DNA from: Physcomitrium patens
Lineage: Eukaryota; Streptophyta; Bryopsida; Funariales; Funariaceae
NCBI RefSeq assembly: GCF_000002425.4
Contig: NC_037258.1
Coordinates: 895,719-959,718, forward strand
Length of the DNA stretch: 64,000 nt
Direction: 5' to 3'
Positions 13,406 through 26,083 of this stretch are shown here, piece by piece (the stretch's first letter is position 1; each line of letters opens with the position of its first letter). The translations under genes and the position numbers were made by a program. The notes below the pieces were generated by a model. The model did not search any database. It was not told where the DNA came from and saw only the letters and a program-made list of their open reading frames with translations.

Positions 13406-15500
13406 CCCTAGGAACTGAACAGAGCTTGTTTACAAACTGAGATGCACCTAATCTGACGTCTCACCCACAGTGTGAACCCATGCGCAAGCCTGCAATCGAG
13501 CAGGAGGAGACAACCCAGGCCAAATGTTCAGAATGACATAAGAGTTTCCGATTCACCTTCGTATCTAGCTGGCAAACACCTTTCACATGAGAACTTAGAA
13601 CTCGCGACTACACCATTACAGGACAATGGAAGGAAAGATTCAGCAAACGAATCCATGTACATTCAAATCCACGTATCAATATGCTTAGAGAGCCCAAGTC
13701 ATGAGTAGCCAACAAGATGAAGTTCGGAGAAGTCTTCAGATAGACGATCAGGATCGTAGTCAATTTTTCCATTGTTGAAGGAGAAAAAATATCACTTTGC
13801 TCGGCAATGCCGATAACAAACCTAATTTTAACCTAACACTCACAATCACGCAAAGCCGGAAATGATTTCCTAGAATTGCCTCCATCAACAAAACGATCTA
13901 AGAACACCAACGCCCTGATCCAGCTAACGAGCCTCGTTGCACAAATAATCCGCAACCCTAATCCCATGCCTCCAGCTGAGCTCAGCCCCCTCCGCTCAAT
14001 AGACCACGAATTGTTCTCGTTACATTCATAAATTCAATGCAGTAAGAACTTCAAAATGTCGTAAATCATCTCATGATGAACGCACTAGCGGCGTTAGACT
14101 GCCAAGGGGTTACGCCACAGAGTCATGACCGCAGGCGACCAACCAGAACCTGATAAGGTCCTCGTGCAATCAAAATACTACCTGCAAGATTCAGCCCAGA
14201 ACAAAGTACTAAAATTCTAAATTGTAAGGGAGGCTAACCGATGATAGGGAGAAGCGAACAAAATTTCCCATAATCATGCCCCGCACGACCCTCACCCCTC
14301 AGAGAGATCACATCAAAACTCGTCAAAACTGACAAACAATGATCAATGCAACACGTCGCCGATACTCACCACGACAGAATTCTAGCAGCTGTGTCTCGAA
14401 AAATTCACCCCCAAAAAATATTCCAATGAATAACTTCAAATGATTCCCACACCTAAAACCCACGTCATTCCACAATCTTACCAAATAGAAGAGGCAGAAG
14501 AAGTAGAAATCAATAAAACAAACTCATGATATGTTAGTCACCCAAGATTCAAGCTGGCCTTCCAACAACCAGATCACCAACAATCCGTCGGATGATCCCA
14601 AAGCATATTGCTGTGAGCCTCCATAAAGGAACCCAATGGAGAGCTACAGAACCAGCGACTAAATGCGGCAACAAGGTTGGTAATAGAAATGCCAGCCCCT
14701 TAGAAAAAGAGCAGGGAGAGAGAGAGCGGGGGAGAAGGAGGAGAGGCACACACCCAGACGTTGTCGACCCGAGTGAGGCTGGACGGAATGCGCAGAAAGA
14801 CAGAATAATTCACAAACTCCACCCCGGGGGGGGGGGGGGGGGGGGATAGATCACACTGAGTGAGTGAGTGAGTGAGTGAAGGCAAGGAACAGATCGCCTG
14901 AAACAGGGAGAAACAGAGAGACAGAGAGAAGGGCCGCGTGACCCTTACAACGAACGACAGACTGGGGAAGGGGCAGGGCAGGGAGGGGGGGGGGATCACC
15001 CCTCGAATACGATCAAGGAGGAGAGCAGCAACAATCGGAACAGTATGAACAGTAGTAGTATTAGGATGGATGAATAACTGGATGGACGGATGGATGGATG
15101 GATCAGAGCCACTGCTCTCCAACGAAACGCTTCGTCCATACGTCCATCCGTCCATCCAGGTAACGGACGAATGCCGTCGACGCATTCTTAGAGCTGTGCA
15201 GAGTTCGTGACGATCTGGCATACATGTCACCATCCTGCTCCTCGTCGTCATCCAGTGGGACTACTTGGCTGCCACGAGACTTTTGCACTATTGAGAGATA
15301 AAATCGTGCCTTCCCCCACTGTAGAGATAGATAGATAGAATTAGGTAGATAGATTGATGGGTGGGACGAAAGATATAAAGAGCGCTGGTTGTGGGTGGGC
15401 GTGAATAGCAAAGCCTTTGACCACCACCATTCCCAAGACGCACTGCACTGACTGGGCTTTGAATTTGAACCCTGGTGGAAGTAAGTAAGGCCTTGTGCAT
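13406..15500 (-). promoter_or_regulatory. Leader and promoter region of the AMP deaminase gene
   Basis: About 2 kb upstream of the AMP deaminase ATG keeps gene-like base composition. It probably contains the 5' UTR, possibly with leader introns, and the promoter. It carries a 20-G run on the plus strand (14,826-14,845), a short TGAG tandem repeat just after it, and GGAT/ATGG repeats at about 15,064-15,103 and 15,140-15,160. The open frame across 14,700-15,251 on the minus strand is made of these low-complexity repeats and is not credible as a gene. No transcription start can be fixed from sequence alone. Confidence 0.45.
14826..14845. repeat. G20 homopolymer
   Basis: Twenty consecutive G on the plus strand, equal to C20 on the strand of AMP deaminase transcription. 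It lies about 1.4 kb upstream of the ATG. Confidence 0.9.
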
Positions 15501-16072
15501 GGTCTTGCTTGCTTGCATATATCCAAAATGATCGGAAAGGGAAAGATGAGCTTTCAGAGTCAATCACAAGATGCTGCTGGGGTATCAGGAATGAACATTC
15601 TATTTAATACCTTTCCCTTCTCTACAAATCAGGGCCTGCTATTGGGTAGCCACTCCACGAAGGATGACTCACTCTGTACATCTGAAAGAACCCCGTCTTT
15701 CATTCTGTATGCAGTTCATGAGCAAGAGCATATTTATTTATTTATTTATGTAACATTACCTTTCATCATAAATACGGGGTTTTCAAATTTAAATCTTAAA
15801 ATAGATATTTAATGTTTGAAAATACATCTTTTTTGTACATACTACATCTTATTATTGTTAAGTGTTTCCTCCAGCATTGCACTTCTGTGTTCTCTCTCAG
15901 AAAAGTATATTCAACCTATATTTTGGGTGGAGTGTGTCAGAAAAAAATATTAAAACAAAATACTGCAATATCCGATTTTATGATAACTTGTTAAATTCAT
16001 CAAACTATTGAACAAACACTTTGGTCTAAATACTTTGAGCAATTCATTAGATGATTTTTTCTTTTCTTTTTC

Positions 16073-16108
<36 letters not shown>

Positions 16109-17571
16109 GTAATTGACCCTAGCTTCTACTAAATCAATCCACCTAACATCCCCCATTTCATACCCTTGTTCTTCCCTCCCTCCATCTTTGTTCTTTATGC
16201 TAGTTCCTTATTCCTCCCATCTCTCAATTCTCATCTCTATTCCTAGCCCCTATCTCAAGTTCCTTGAATAAGTAAGTTGACTTCATGAAAGATTTTGTCA
16301 TCCAATAGTTATGTTTTTAAAGAACTGTCTTATCTCAAGTAAAGGTTCAAAGGTATTACATGGCTTCTTGCAGAGTAATCAAAGAAAACTAAATGTGATT
16401 CCATTGTTTGAGCCTCAAAGTCACAATTGAACCAAAGCCACATATAAGTTTTGAAATTGTACCAACCATTGATTTGTGGCAACCCTATTAATTGATTATG
16501 TGTCATGATTTAGTATGTAAATGATCTATACTACTTGTGCTTGTAATAATTTCATGTTTATATTTACTTTGATGATCTTACAACTTCCTAGCAATTCTAC
16601 AATCACTCTTTAGGCCATTTAAACATTTAAAGTATTCAAAATGAACCATTGTTCTACTATAAACTAAGTATGAAATTGTACTAAGTTATAAATTTAACTC
16701 ATTAAATTCTTCTTTCTTGAGTTCAAAAAAATTCTATAATATATATGTCTATAAAACTACTAATGTTTACAAAACAATTCCAAAGCTCTAAGAGTAGAAT
16801 CTAGATAAATAAATAAATAAAATATCAATTTTTTTCTCAATTTTTTTCTTGATCTATAAAAACGAATCAACATCCAAATTTCCTTATTGCCATGCTTATA
16901 TCTAATTTCTTAAAAAAATTACTATTTAATCTTTTCAAATTAATTGCTAAGAAAAGCTTTGATAAAAATGAGGAAAAAAAGGAGAAGAAACTCCAAAAAT
17001 ATATTGTACACTTCTTTATAGAACACCAATATTATTGCTTTCATTTTTTTCTTTTGCACAACTATTTCCACTACATGTTGCTTCTTCAATATTTTCTTTC
17101 AATAACGGATTACATTGACCACATCCAAAACTAAGATCAAGAATTGTCTTGTTTTTGCCAACAACTCAAGTCTATTGATTATAAATCCAAGCATAGAAGT
17201 ACAAAAATTAAAGTCCAAAGTCAAAACTAAATAAATACAAATAAAAATTAAAGATTGCAACAAGTAAGATATGAATCAAAATGAGCCTACTTCTTAAATA
17301 GAAACAATGGCATGGGACCATGAGCTACTATAATGTAAGAAAATACACAATGCAATGCAAAATAGCACAGATTTGAACAAGTAATGTATATAAATGAGTT
17401 GTGTCCAATATGCGATGCATAATAGAGAAAAGGATCGATAGAGGATAAAAGAGAGGAGATGAGAGAAGAACATTGACATAAAAAAAAAAAAAAAAAAAAA
17501 AAAAACTATAATAAAGATGGAAGATGAAGGTTGTAATAATAGTTTTGTTAAGTGGATCAATTTAATATTTT

Positions 17572-17610
<39 letters not shown>

Positions 17611-18368
17611 AATTAGGAAAAAAAATCAATAAGATAAACAAGAAGAGACAAAAATCATCTCTGATTAGTTGTATGCATCATTCAATCATCATTATTTTCA
17701 TCAAAACTTAATATAACTTGTTAATTTATAAGACCTTGACATATGTGAGAATGTTTTACTCATATTATGAGACATTGTATATGCATGTGAATGCATCATG
17801 TATACATATTATTGCATGATATTATATATGCAAGCTATCATACATGTATTTTTTGTGAAGTTCTTACAATAAGAAGATTTCATGAGAATAAATTGGTACA
17901 CATTCAAGGTGGTATAGAATCCAACAATAAGATTGTAGTTTTGAAGTACATGGATTGAATTGATGTAAGATAGCAATGTACGTGCAAAGATGTACTACAT
18001 CTAATGGAATTTGAAGGCCCCAACTATAATGATAAAAAAAAGTCAAATTTATCTCAAAAAAAAATTATACTTCTTTTGCACGAGTTTATTTGCATGACCA
18101 TTTATTGTTCCCTTTTATGTTGGGATTTTTATTTTGGTATAATCTAAAATTCATCTTATTTTATAATATAGTTATTTTATGAATCACCTCAATTATTAAG
18201 AGTTTGGCAAGTTCTTCTTTGGTTCCAAATTACATGCAAGCTATATAATCTATTATAGATAATATGTACTTTTATAGCAATCCAAAGCATTAACTAAGAA
18301 CATTGAAAAAGGACAATGTATAAATAATAAAGAAATATCTTTTAGGATATATATATAATTATATATAT

Positions 18369-18421
<53 letters not shown>

Positions 18422-20161
18422 AAAAAAGATAAAATTTGATTCTACAATTAAATTACAATTTTAAAAAGACTGGTGGTGGTTTAATTCATATAATAGGCCT
18501 ATAGTCTCAACCATCACTATGGCTATTGAGAGAGTTAAAACAACTCAATTTGTAAAAGTTAAGAGTAAAAAAAAAAGATCTATGTCATAGTTTTAGCTAG
18601 GCTTTTTAGTACAAAAGAAGTTATATATTTTGATTTTTCTAATTGGATGTACATCAATAGCCAAACCATAGTATATAAATATATATTACAAAATAAATTG
18701 CTTAATACGATGCATGATATTGAAGATACAATGTGGCTTTAGAGTGCAATCTTACATTGGTGCGTAGCACAACTAAGAATTTGTGTCAATTACATATAGT
18801 GTCCAAAGAGCAATTTTTTACACATTCAATCACCATTGTAAAAATACTCTATGAATTTGTAATTTTGATTAATATTCATATATACAAATAAAAAATTATA
18901 GGATGGAACAAAATAATTAGGATTTAATAAATAAGATTAATAACTCTGATATTACTTATTAGTAGGATTGAATATTGTGGAATAAGAAGTATGTAATACA
19001 AGTGATGCAAACTTATAGCTTGAGGTTGTACAATCAACAAATTCAGCAAGGAGCATATGGAATTGTAGCAGCTATATAGTGATGGCATCATATGTAAGCA
19101 TAGTAAAGGTCCAAGTAGTACATGCATCCATCACTTTGATGCAATCAGAGGATAATTGACAAGCAACAAAAATAACTCAAGAGGACTAATTTGACTCAGA
19201 GCTTGTGGCTATAATGACCAACATAAGTAGGTATGTCACAATTTGTTCTATTCAAATAATGCTAAGTCAAAAACTTTGTAGCTCCACTAGCTTTTTAGTG
19301 AATAAAAAAGAGGTAGTAACAAACTTGGATTGTAATAAGATAATAAAAAAAATGGAATACCATTTGTAGTACATAATCATTGTTTATTTTGTAGACAGAA
19401 AGAAGTTACAAAGAATCATATAAGTGTGGCTGGACTCTATTAAAGTGGACCTTAAAGAAGAACTTAAATTTATTAGAATCACCTGATATGGTTTTTTTCA
19501 AGTATTGACCAAAGATGAAGCATCCATCTAAAGCTTCTTTTACAGACACCTCACTTATTTAAGTAGAGAACATATATTTTATAGCCTTGGATCTTAGAAT
19601 TCAATCCTATAAGACTAGTTGGTATGAAGATGTTAATTTAGGTCACTGTCAAGAATATGAATCAAAACAAGAAAAACTTTAAAATACTCTTGTGCCACTC
19701 AAAAAGACTATGAAATCATTCAAACATGGTAATATATTGAATTAGAATGGCTATTACCAATGATAAGAATAATAAAAAATCTTGAAATAAGATTAAAGAT
19801 TAAAAAGACATTGACAAGAGTATAGAAGTCTTTACTCTTCTCTCCATATATATTCTCTAACTAGGACCTATGTAGTAATATGCTATAGGACCTCCAATAC
19901 ATATTGACTTTGTTAGACACATGTCTTAACTTGCAAGGCTGGGCCACATAATGAACTTGTTTTACAAGCTATTAACACATGTGATATATGGTTAATTTTT
20001 TGACCAAGTTTTTAGCCTACCAATTAATTACAAATAAGTATAAAGTCAAAGAAACATCTATGAAGCTTCTAAAAAACTTTTCTAAAAGATATTATAAAAT
20101 TAATCTATTTTTACATGCTTCTACTTAATCATATAAATAATTTTTGAAGTAAATATGTATG
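15500..20161. other. AT-rich gene desert with microsatellites
   Basis: This stretch is strongly AT-rich. Open frames are short and scattered, and no conserved domain is visible to me. It holds (TA)n at 16,073-16,096 followed by GTAT repeats, an A26 run at 17,480-17,505, (TA)n at 17,574-17,605 and a (GA)n tract of about 48 bp at 18,372-18,419. Parts of 18.7-20.1 kb may be decayed retroelement sequence, but I could not identify a family. Confidence 0.6.
18372..18419. repeat. (GA)n microsatellite
   Basis: A nearly pure AG/GA dinucleotide run of about 48 bp, next to a short TA-rich stretch. Confidence 0.9.
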
Positions 20162-20582
20162 TGTCACGGACACAGAATACAGACTTGATATCTACTAAGA
20201 AGTTCAAGAAGAACTGACAAGAACTAGATTAATCAGATGAATACAAGAACAACACCAGAGAGGTGAGCTAGAGCTCCAAGAGATGTATTGTCGAGACTGA
20301 AAAACTCTTCAGCCTCGATTCCAATATATACACCTATTTAGGAAGCTTCTCAAGCAACTTCTACCAACTAGGAAGCTTCTAGAAGGTTCTAGAGACTTGC
20401 TTCTAGAAGGTTCTAGAAACTTATCTCTAGAAGGTTCTAAGGACTATGTCCCTAACATCTTCTACCAACTAAGAAGCTTCTAGAAGGTTCCAGAGACTTG
20501 CTTCTAGAAGGTTCTAGAAGCTTGTCTCTAGAAGGTTCTAGAAACTTGTCTCTAGAAGGTTCTAAGGACTATGTCCCTAATA
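20162..20582 (-). repeat. LTR of the chromovirus (3' LTR in element orientation)
   Basis: 421 bp, the same length as its partner at 25,904-26,324. It contains two tandem U3 subunits (about 20,358-20,458 and 20,459-20,582), both built from GAAGCTTCTAGAAGGTTC-type modules. A TATATA box lies at 20,325-20,330 on the element's strand. The terminal segment TATGTCCCTAA also recurs inside the LTR at about 20,447, marking the duplication. Confidence 0.93.
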
Positions 20583-20598
20583 TCACCCCCTCTTTTAG
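20583..20598 (-). other. Polypurine tract of the chromovirus
   Basis: AAAAGAGGGGGTGA on the element's strand lies directly against the 3' LTR. This is the expected position and composition of the plus-strand priming polypurine tract. Confidence 0.7.
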
Positions 20599-20632
20599 CT
20601 TCGAGGTCTCTGAGAAGCAATGTTGTTATCAA

Positions 20633-20986
20633 TCAGTACCAACGCAAGAAAATGAAGATCTGTTGCATAACGTCTGCTATGAACTCCAATTGTTGTTCAC
20701 GAGGTAAGTGGTTCATCGGCCCTTGAAGCCAACTGTAGTAGCCCACTCCTTCAACTTCTGACCAAGCATGAACTTCCGTGTCTTCATTGTGAAATTGTCC
20801 TGCAAATATGCCTTCTGGTTGACCATCGTAAGCAGGCTCGGACTCAAATACAATCACCAATGATCGGTTACTTGGTATCTTCCGTCGTCGTCGTGGTGTA
20901 GGTGGTTCTTCATCTCGGGGTTGCCTTCGTGAACTAGTTGGTTGAGATAATCTGACTGGCATAATATCTATCTCTTGGCTATCCAT
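20633..20986 (-). CDS. Extra 117-residue open frame between integrase and 3' LTR
   Basis: An ATG-initiated open frame of 117 codons lies downstream of the chromodomain and upstream of the polypurine tract. The predicted product has a basic patch (PTPRRRRKIP), then an acidic and aromatic C-terminal half (EGVGYYSWLQG). It has no signal peptide, membrane segment or envelope-like feature. I do not recognise it. It may be an accessory frame of this element lineage or captured sequence. It belongs to the element, not to the host gene set. Confidence 0.45.
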   Translation of the reverse strand: MDSQEIDIMPVRLSQPTSSRRQPRDEEPPTPRRRRKIPSNRSLVIVFESEPAYDGQPEGIFAGQFHNEDTEVHAWSEVEGVGYYSWLQGPMNHLPREQQLEFIADVMQQIFIFLRWY

Positions 20987-23900
20987 ATTACAAGACCAAA
21001 CTCTGGCTACTGAAAAAAATTCTATTTTATCTTGGAGAAAATAACTACATCAACTACGAATTTTGGTGGTGCTCTCCCCCTTTCTTATATTCTTGGATGA
21101 ACAAGCTTCAGAAAGAAGCTATTGTCGAACCGGCTTAGGTTTATGAGGATGTTGTTGATGAAACTCCTGTATCTTTTGTGGCGCATTGGTGAAATTTTTA
21201 GCTAGCTCCCACATTTGCTCATTAATGTCGTAGCCGCACCAATGAACAAGATACTCCAACTTGTCCCACCTTCGCCAAGAATCCAGCACCTTTTCAACCT
21301 TGTATTCCTCGTGGTTCTCGATCTCAATACTAGGTGGCGGACATTGCACTCTTCCAAGAAAAGATGACTCTCGATAAGGCTCCAACAAAGAAACATGAAA
21401 GACTGGATGTACCTTCATAGAAGTTGGTATTTCCAGACGGTATGTCATTGGATTGATTTGCTTTTGGATGATAAATGGTCCCAATCTTCGATAGTCCAAC
21501 TTGTCACATGGTCGCTTGGTCTTGATATTCTGTCCAAGAAGCCATGCTTTATCTCCAATTTTAAAAGTAGGTGCTTGATTCCGAAATCTATCTGCAAACG
21601 TCTTGTAGGATTCTTGAGCGGATTGTAATTGAAGCTTCAATGTATTTTGAAGCTCTGATAGTTGTTTCGCAAATCCTTCAGCTGCTGGATTGTTATTTGT
21701 TGATGGACTCAATAAATCAAGCTTTGGATGATATCCATAGTTGAAAAAGAATGGTATGTATTGAGTCGACGTATGGAGGGTGTTGTTATATGCAAACTCG
21801 GCTAGCGACAGATATGTGGTCCAATCGTCTTGTTGATAGTTGATGCAGCATCGTAAGTATTGTTCTAAGACTTGGTTCACCCGTTCCATTTGACCGTCAG
21901 TTTGAGGATGAAAAGCCGAAGAAAGCTTGATATCCACCTTTAGTATCTCAAAGAGAGATCTCCAAAACTTTGATACGAATTGGGTTCCTTGATCTGATAC
22001 GATATCATGTGGTAGTCCATGATATCGATCCACATTATCAAGAAAGAGCCTTGTTGTGACTTCACTGGACGATGTCTTCTTGCAAGAGACAAAGTGCGCC
22101 ATTTTTGTAAGCCGATCTACCAGGACAAAGATGCTATCAAATGAGTTCGATGATGGCAGGTCCGTGATGAAGTCCATGGAAATTGAAGACCATGGTCGAC
22201 GTGGAATCGACAATGGCTGTAGGAGTCCATAAGGGCGATGCCGAGGATTCTTAGATGTTGAACAGATGTCACGGGAGAGGACAAAATCTTTCACATCCTT
22301 CCACATTTGGAGCCACCAAAAATCTCGAGAAATAAGCTCCAAGGTCTTGTTGAATCCAAAATGTTCCACAGCTGGAAAATCGTGGCGAGATTGAAGAACT
22401 CGGAGTCGTGCTGGTCCCTTTGGGATATATAACCGCTCTTCAAAATATAAAAGATCTCCCTCCACCTTGAACTTGTCGTCATTGGCACGCTGCTTAATAT
22501 CAATGGCTACTGGATCTTCAATGGTTACGGCACGTATCTAATTCAGGAAGTCAGCATCAATTGGCATAATAGTAGCGCAAAGCTGAAATTGCTCTAGCTT
22601 CAACAATGTCATACATTGTTGATCAAACGTTGCTTCTCCAGCCTTTGGTACAAGATACGATCTCCTTGACAAGGCATCAGATAGTCCTTGCTGCTTTCCA
22701 GGTCGATAAGTGATAATAAAATCAAACCTAGATAGCAACATACTCCATTGAGCTTGACGTCGATTTAGAAACTCGGGTCGACATAAAATACTCCAAATTC
22801 TTATGATTTGTGTATATGGTCACTGGATGTGCAGCTCCTTCAAGAAAGTGATGCCATTCTTGGAAAGAATCCACTATAGCAAGAAGTTCCTTATCATAGA
22901 TCTCATAATTGATTTCACCAGCAGAGAACTTTTGAGAATAGAATGCAACCGGATGGAGCTTCTTGTCTTCTCCCATTTGTGAAAGTACAACTCCCAAAGC
23001 AAAATCCGAAGCATCAGTTTCAAAATACAAGGCCTTTGTAAAGTCTGGATGTACCAAGATTGGAGCCATAGTAAATGCAGTCTTCAGATTTTGAAACGCC
23101 TTCTCTGCTAGAGGTCCCCATTTCAGCTTATCCTTGCATGTCAACCGAGTGAGAGGAGCAGCAACTTGAGAGTAATTCTTGATAAAGATCTGATAGAAGT
23201 TGGCAAAACCAAGAAAGCATTGTACGTCTCTAACCGTCTTCGGAACCTCCCAGGATACGATTGCTTCCACCTTCTTGGAGTCCATCTTCAAGCCTTCCGT
23301 AGTCGCAACGAACCCCAGAAACTCCATCTCTATTTGGTGAAATAAACACTTCTCCAACTTGGCATATAGTCCTCGCTCGTATAGTTTCTCCAATACCAAA
23401 CGAACGTGTTTTTCATGCTCTTCCTCATTTTTGGAGAATATCAAAATATCATCCAAATAGATGACAACAAATCGTCAAGGTATTCTCGAAAAATGTCATT
23501 CATCATATGTTGAAAGACCGCTGGAGCATTGGTAAGACCAAAGGGCATGACATTATATTCAAAATGGCCATACCTTGTACGGAACACTGTCTTCCACTCA
23601 TCTCCTTCCTTGATTCGTACGAGGTTGTAAGCTTCCTTTAGATCAATTTTTGTAAAGATCCTTGCACGTCCAAGTTGTTCTAAGAGACCAGAAATCAAGG
23701 GTAATGGGTAACGATTCTTCTTTGTTACCTTGTTGAGGCCTCGATAGTCCACGCACATTTGCAACGAGCCATCTTTCTTCTTCACAAATAAGATGGGTGC
23801 TCCAGCTGACGATTTTGAATGACGGATGAAGTTCTTGGCTAGATTCTCGTCGATGTACTTCCGCAACTCCGCCAACTCCATCTGCGATAGATTGTAGATT

Positions 23901-25865
23901 GGGCCAAAAGGCGGTTGTACTCCTTCTTATAAGTCTATGGCGCAATCATATGGTCTGTGTTCCGGTAGCATGTCGGCATTTTTTTTTTGAAACACGTCTT
24001 TAAAATCCTTATATTGCTCCGGTATACTTGTTGTCGAGATCTTCTCCCCGGTAGTTGGAGCCGCATAAATGACAAACGATGTGTCTCCCTTAGACAATCT
24101 TATAAACGCTCTTGCTCCAATAAATAAGAATTTTTCTATTCGAGATTTTTTATAAGGCTTGCTCTTGGGTGGTTTTGTGAGAAAGGTCATCTTTCGCAAC
24201 TTCCAATCTATGGATAGGTTATGCTTTTCCAACCAGGAAAGACCAAGAATAACATGATTTGATGGAGTTCTCATAATATTGAAAATAATATGACTACTAT
24301 GGTCTTTAAACGTCACTTCTATAGGTTCTGATTCATGGCTGACACTATCAGACAATAAAGGTCGTCCATCTATGACCTCAATGTGAACAGGTTGGGATTT
24401 TTGTACTAAAGGGATCTTATGACGCTTTACAAATTCTTCGTCTAAGAAAGAAGCAGATGCTCCTGAATCTAATAATGCTAAGGTTCTCTGTTTTTGAGGG
24501 CCAATAAGGAAAGGGATTGTAAAATAAAGGGCAGGTTGAGCGGAAAGAAAGGAACCTGGTTGTTGTTGCGATATTTCACTGTCCAGCCGCACGGTTCCTA
24601 TTGTGGTTGGGCATCCTCGTTTTCTTGAATAAATGTGCCCCTAGTCTTGATAATACGTCGATTTTGCTTCTTGGGGCAGTTTCCAACTTTGTGGCCTTCT
24701 TCACCGCAATACAAGCATAGACCTTCTTCCATACGCCGCTTTTTTTCTTCTAGAGTAAGAGATTTGATATGTACCGCATCAATTTGGATGTCTTCTACCT
24801 CTGAATGTGAATTCACGTTGCTTGCCGACATAGTTGGGGTGTGGCGAACCGTATGTTGTCTTGAATGTTGGTCTTAGCGACGTTGGAATAGGCGGTTATC
24901 GTACTTCACAGCTTGGCTAATAGCTTCGTTGAGCATTTACGAATCAAGAAGAGTTAACAGCAAATCCTTCACATCGTCCCTTAAACCCCAATAGAATTGA
25001 CCCATCAATGCTTCTTCGTCCCAATTGATGTCGCATGCTAATTGCCTGAAGTCCGATGCATAGACTGATGTAGAACGCATCCCTTGTCGTAGTGACCGGA
25101 TCTTTGTTGTAGCCCATCGAACCTTGTCGTATTCACCAAATGCTTCCGCAAATGCCTCCAAAAAGGTTTCAAAGTTATTTAGTATGGACGATCGTTTCTC
25201 AAACAAAGGAGCAAACCATGATAGAGCTTGTCCTGTAAGTAAGGTTCCAACAAGCCCAACACGTGACTCCTCCGTTGGATAGCGTTCGGGCTGTAAAGTT
25301 GTTATTAACCTGATTTGGTTGACAAATCCTCGAAACTTGGAACGCGTACCATCGAACTTGTCCGAAAGGCTAACTTGGGGTTCCTTATGTTGTAGAACCA
25401 GCGGTGCTTGTCAAACCTGAGGTAAAGTTGCTTCTCTAAGTACAAAATTTTGAGGCTGGTGCAACCTAGATTGTGCCATCCCAGATGCACCATCATTATG
25501 AAGCCTTGCCACGACTCCTTCAATCTCTGCAGTTCTTTGCGATAACGTAGCGAGGACATTCATGATAGCATCTAACTTGGACTCTTAACTTTCCGTCATA
25601 TTAATATCTTGACCCCCGACCATTCTAAGAGAAGGATAGAAATGACTCTACAAGAAGACAATATTGGTTTAGAGGAGGGTACTCCGCAACCTCTAAAATG
25701 CCTTAAGAGCTTCAAGAAAAGGGGTAATCCACTCTCTCCAAGAAGAATAAGACTCCAATATTGTAACAAAAGAAGTATCAGTTTAGAGGAGGGTAATCCG
25801 CAACCTCTAAAGTGCTAGTACACTTCCAAGCAGAGGGATAATCCATACTCTAACAAAGAAGAAAC

Positions 25866-25878
25866 TAGCTCTGATATC
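25866..25878 (-). other. Candidate primer-binding site of the chromovirus
   Basis: On the element's strand, TATCAGAGC matches the core of the usual initiator-methionine tRNA primer site (TGGTATCAGAGC). It starts about 26-28 bases after the LTR end instead of the usual 0-5, so the assignment is tentative. Confidence 0.4.
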
Positions 25879-26066
25879 TGAGGTGAGTGAAGTCTCGACA
25901 AACTGTCATGGACATAGAATACAGACTTGATATCTACCAAGAAGTTCAAGAAGAACTGGCAAGAACTAGATTAATCAGATGAATACAAGAACAACACCAG
26001 AGAGGTGAGCTAGAGCTCCAAGAGATGTATTGTCGAGACTGAAAAACTCTTCAGCCTCGATTCCAA

Positions 26067-26072
26067 TATATA
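26067..26072 (-). promoter_or_regulatory. LTR TATA box
   Basis: TATATA on the element's strand, about 12 bp downstream of the nearest heat-shock module and about 160 bp before the LTR end. This is a normal position for the U3/R boundary promoter. Confidence 0.6.
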
Positions 26073-26083
26073 CTCCTATTTAG

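Noticed and set aside
14700-15251. 183-codon minus-strand open frame upstream of AMP deaminase
   Set aside because: Made of Ser/Pro/Leu-rich translation of simple repeats (TGAG, GGAT, G20); lies in the presumed promoter or leader.
18700-20160. 5' part of the LINE separated from its 3' part by the gypsy insertion
   Set aside because: Size would be reasonable, but I could not recognise any LINE endonuclease or ORF1 motif in this stretch, so a nested-insertion claim is unsupported.
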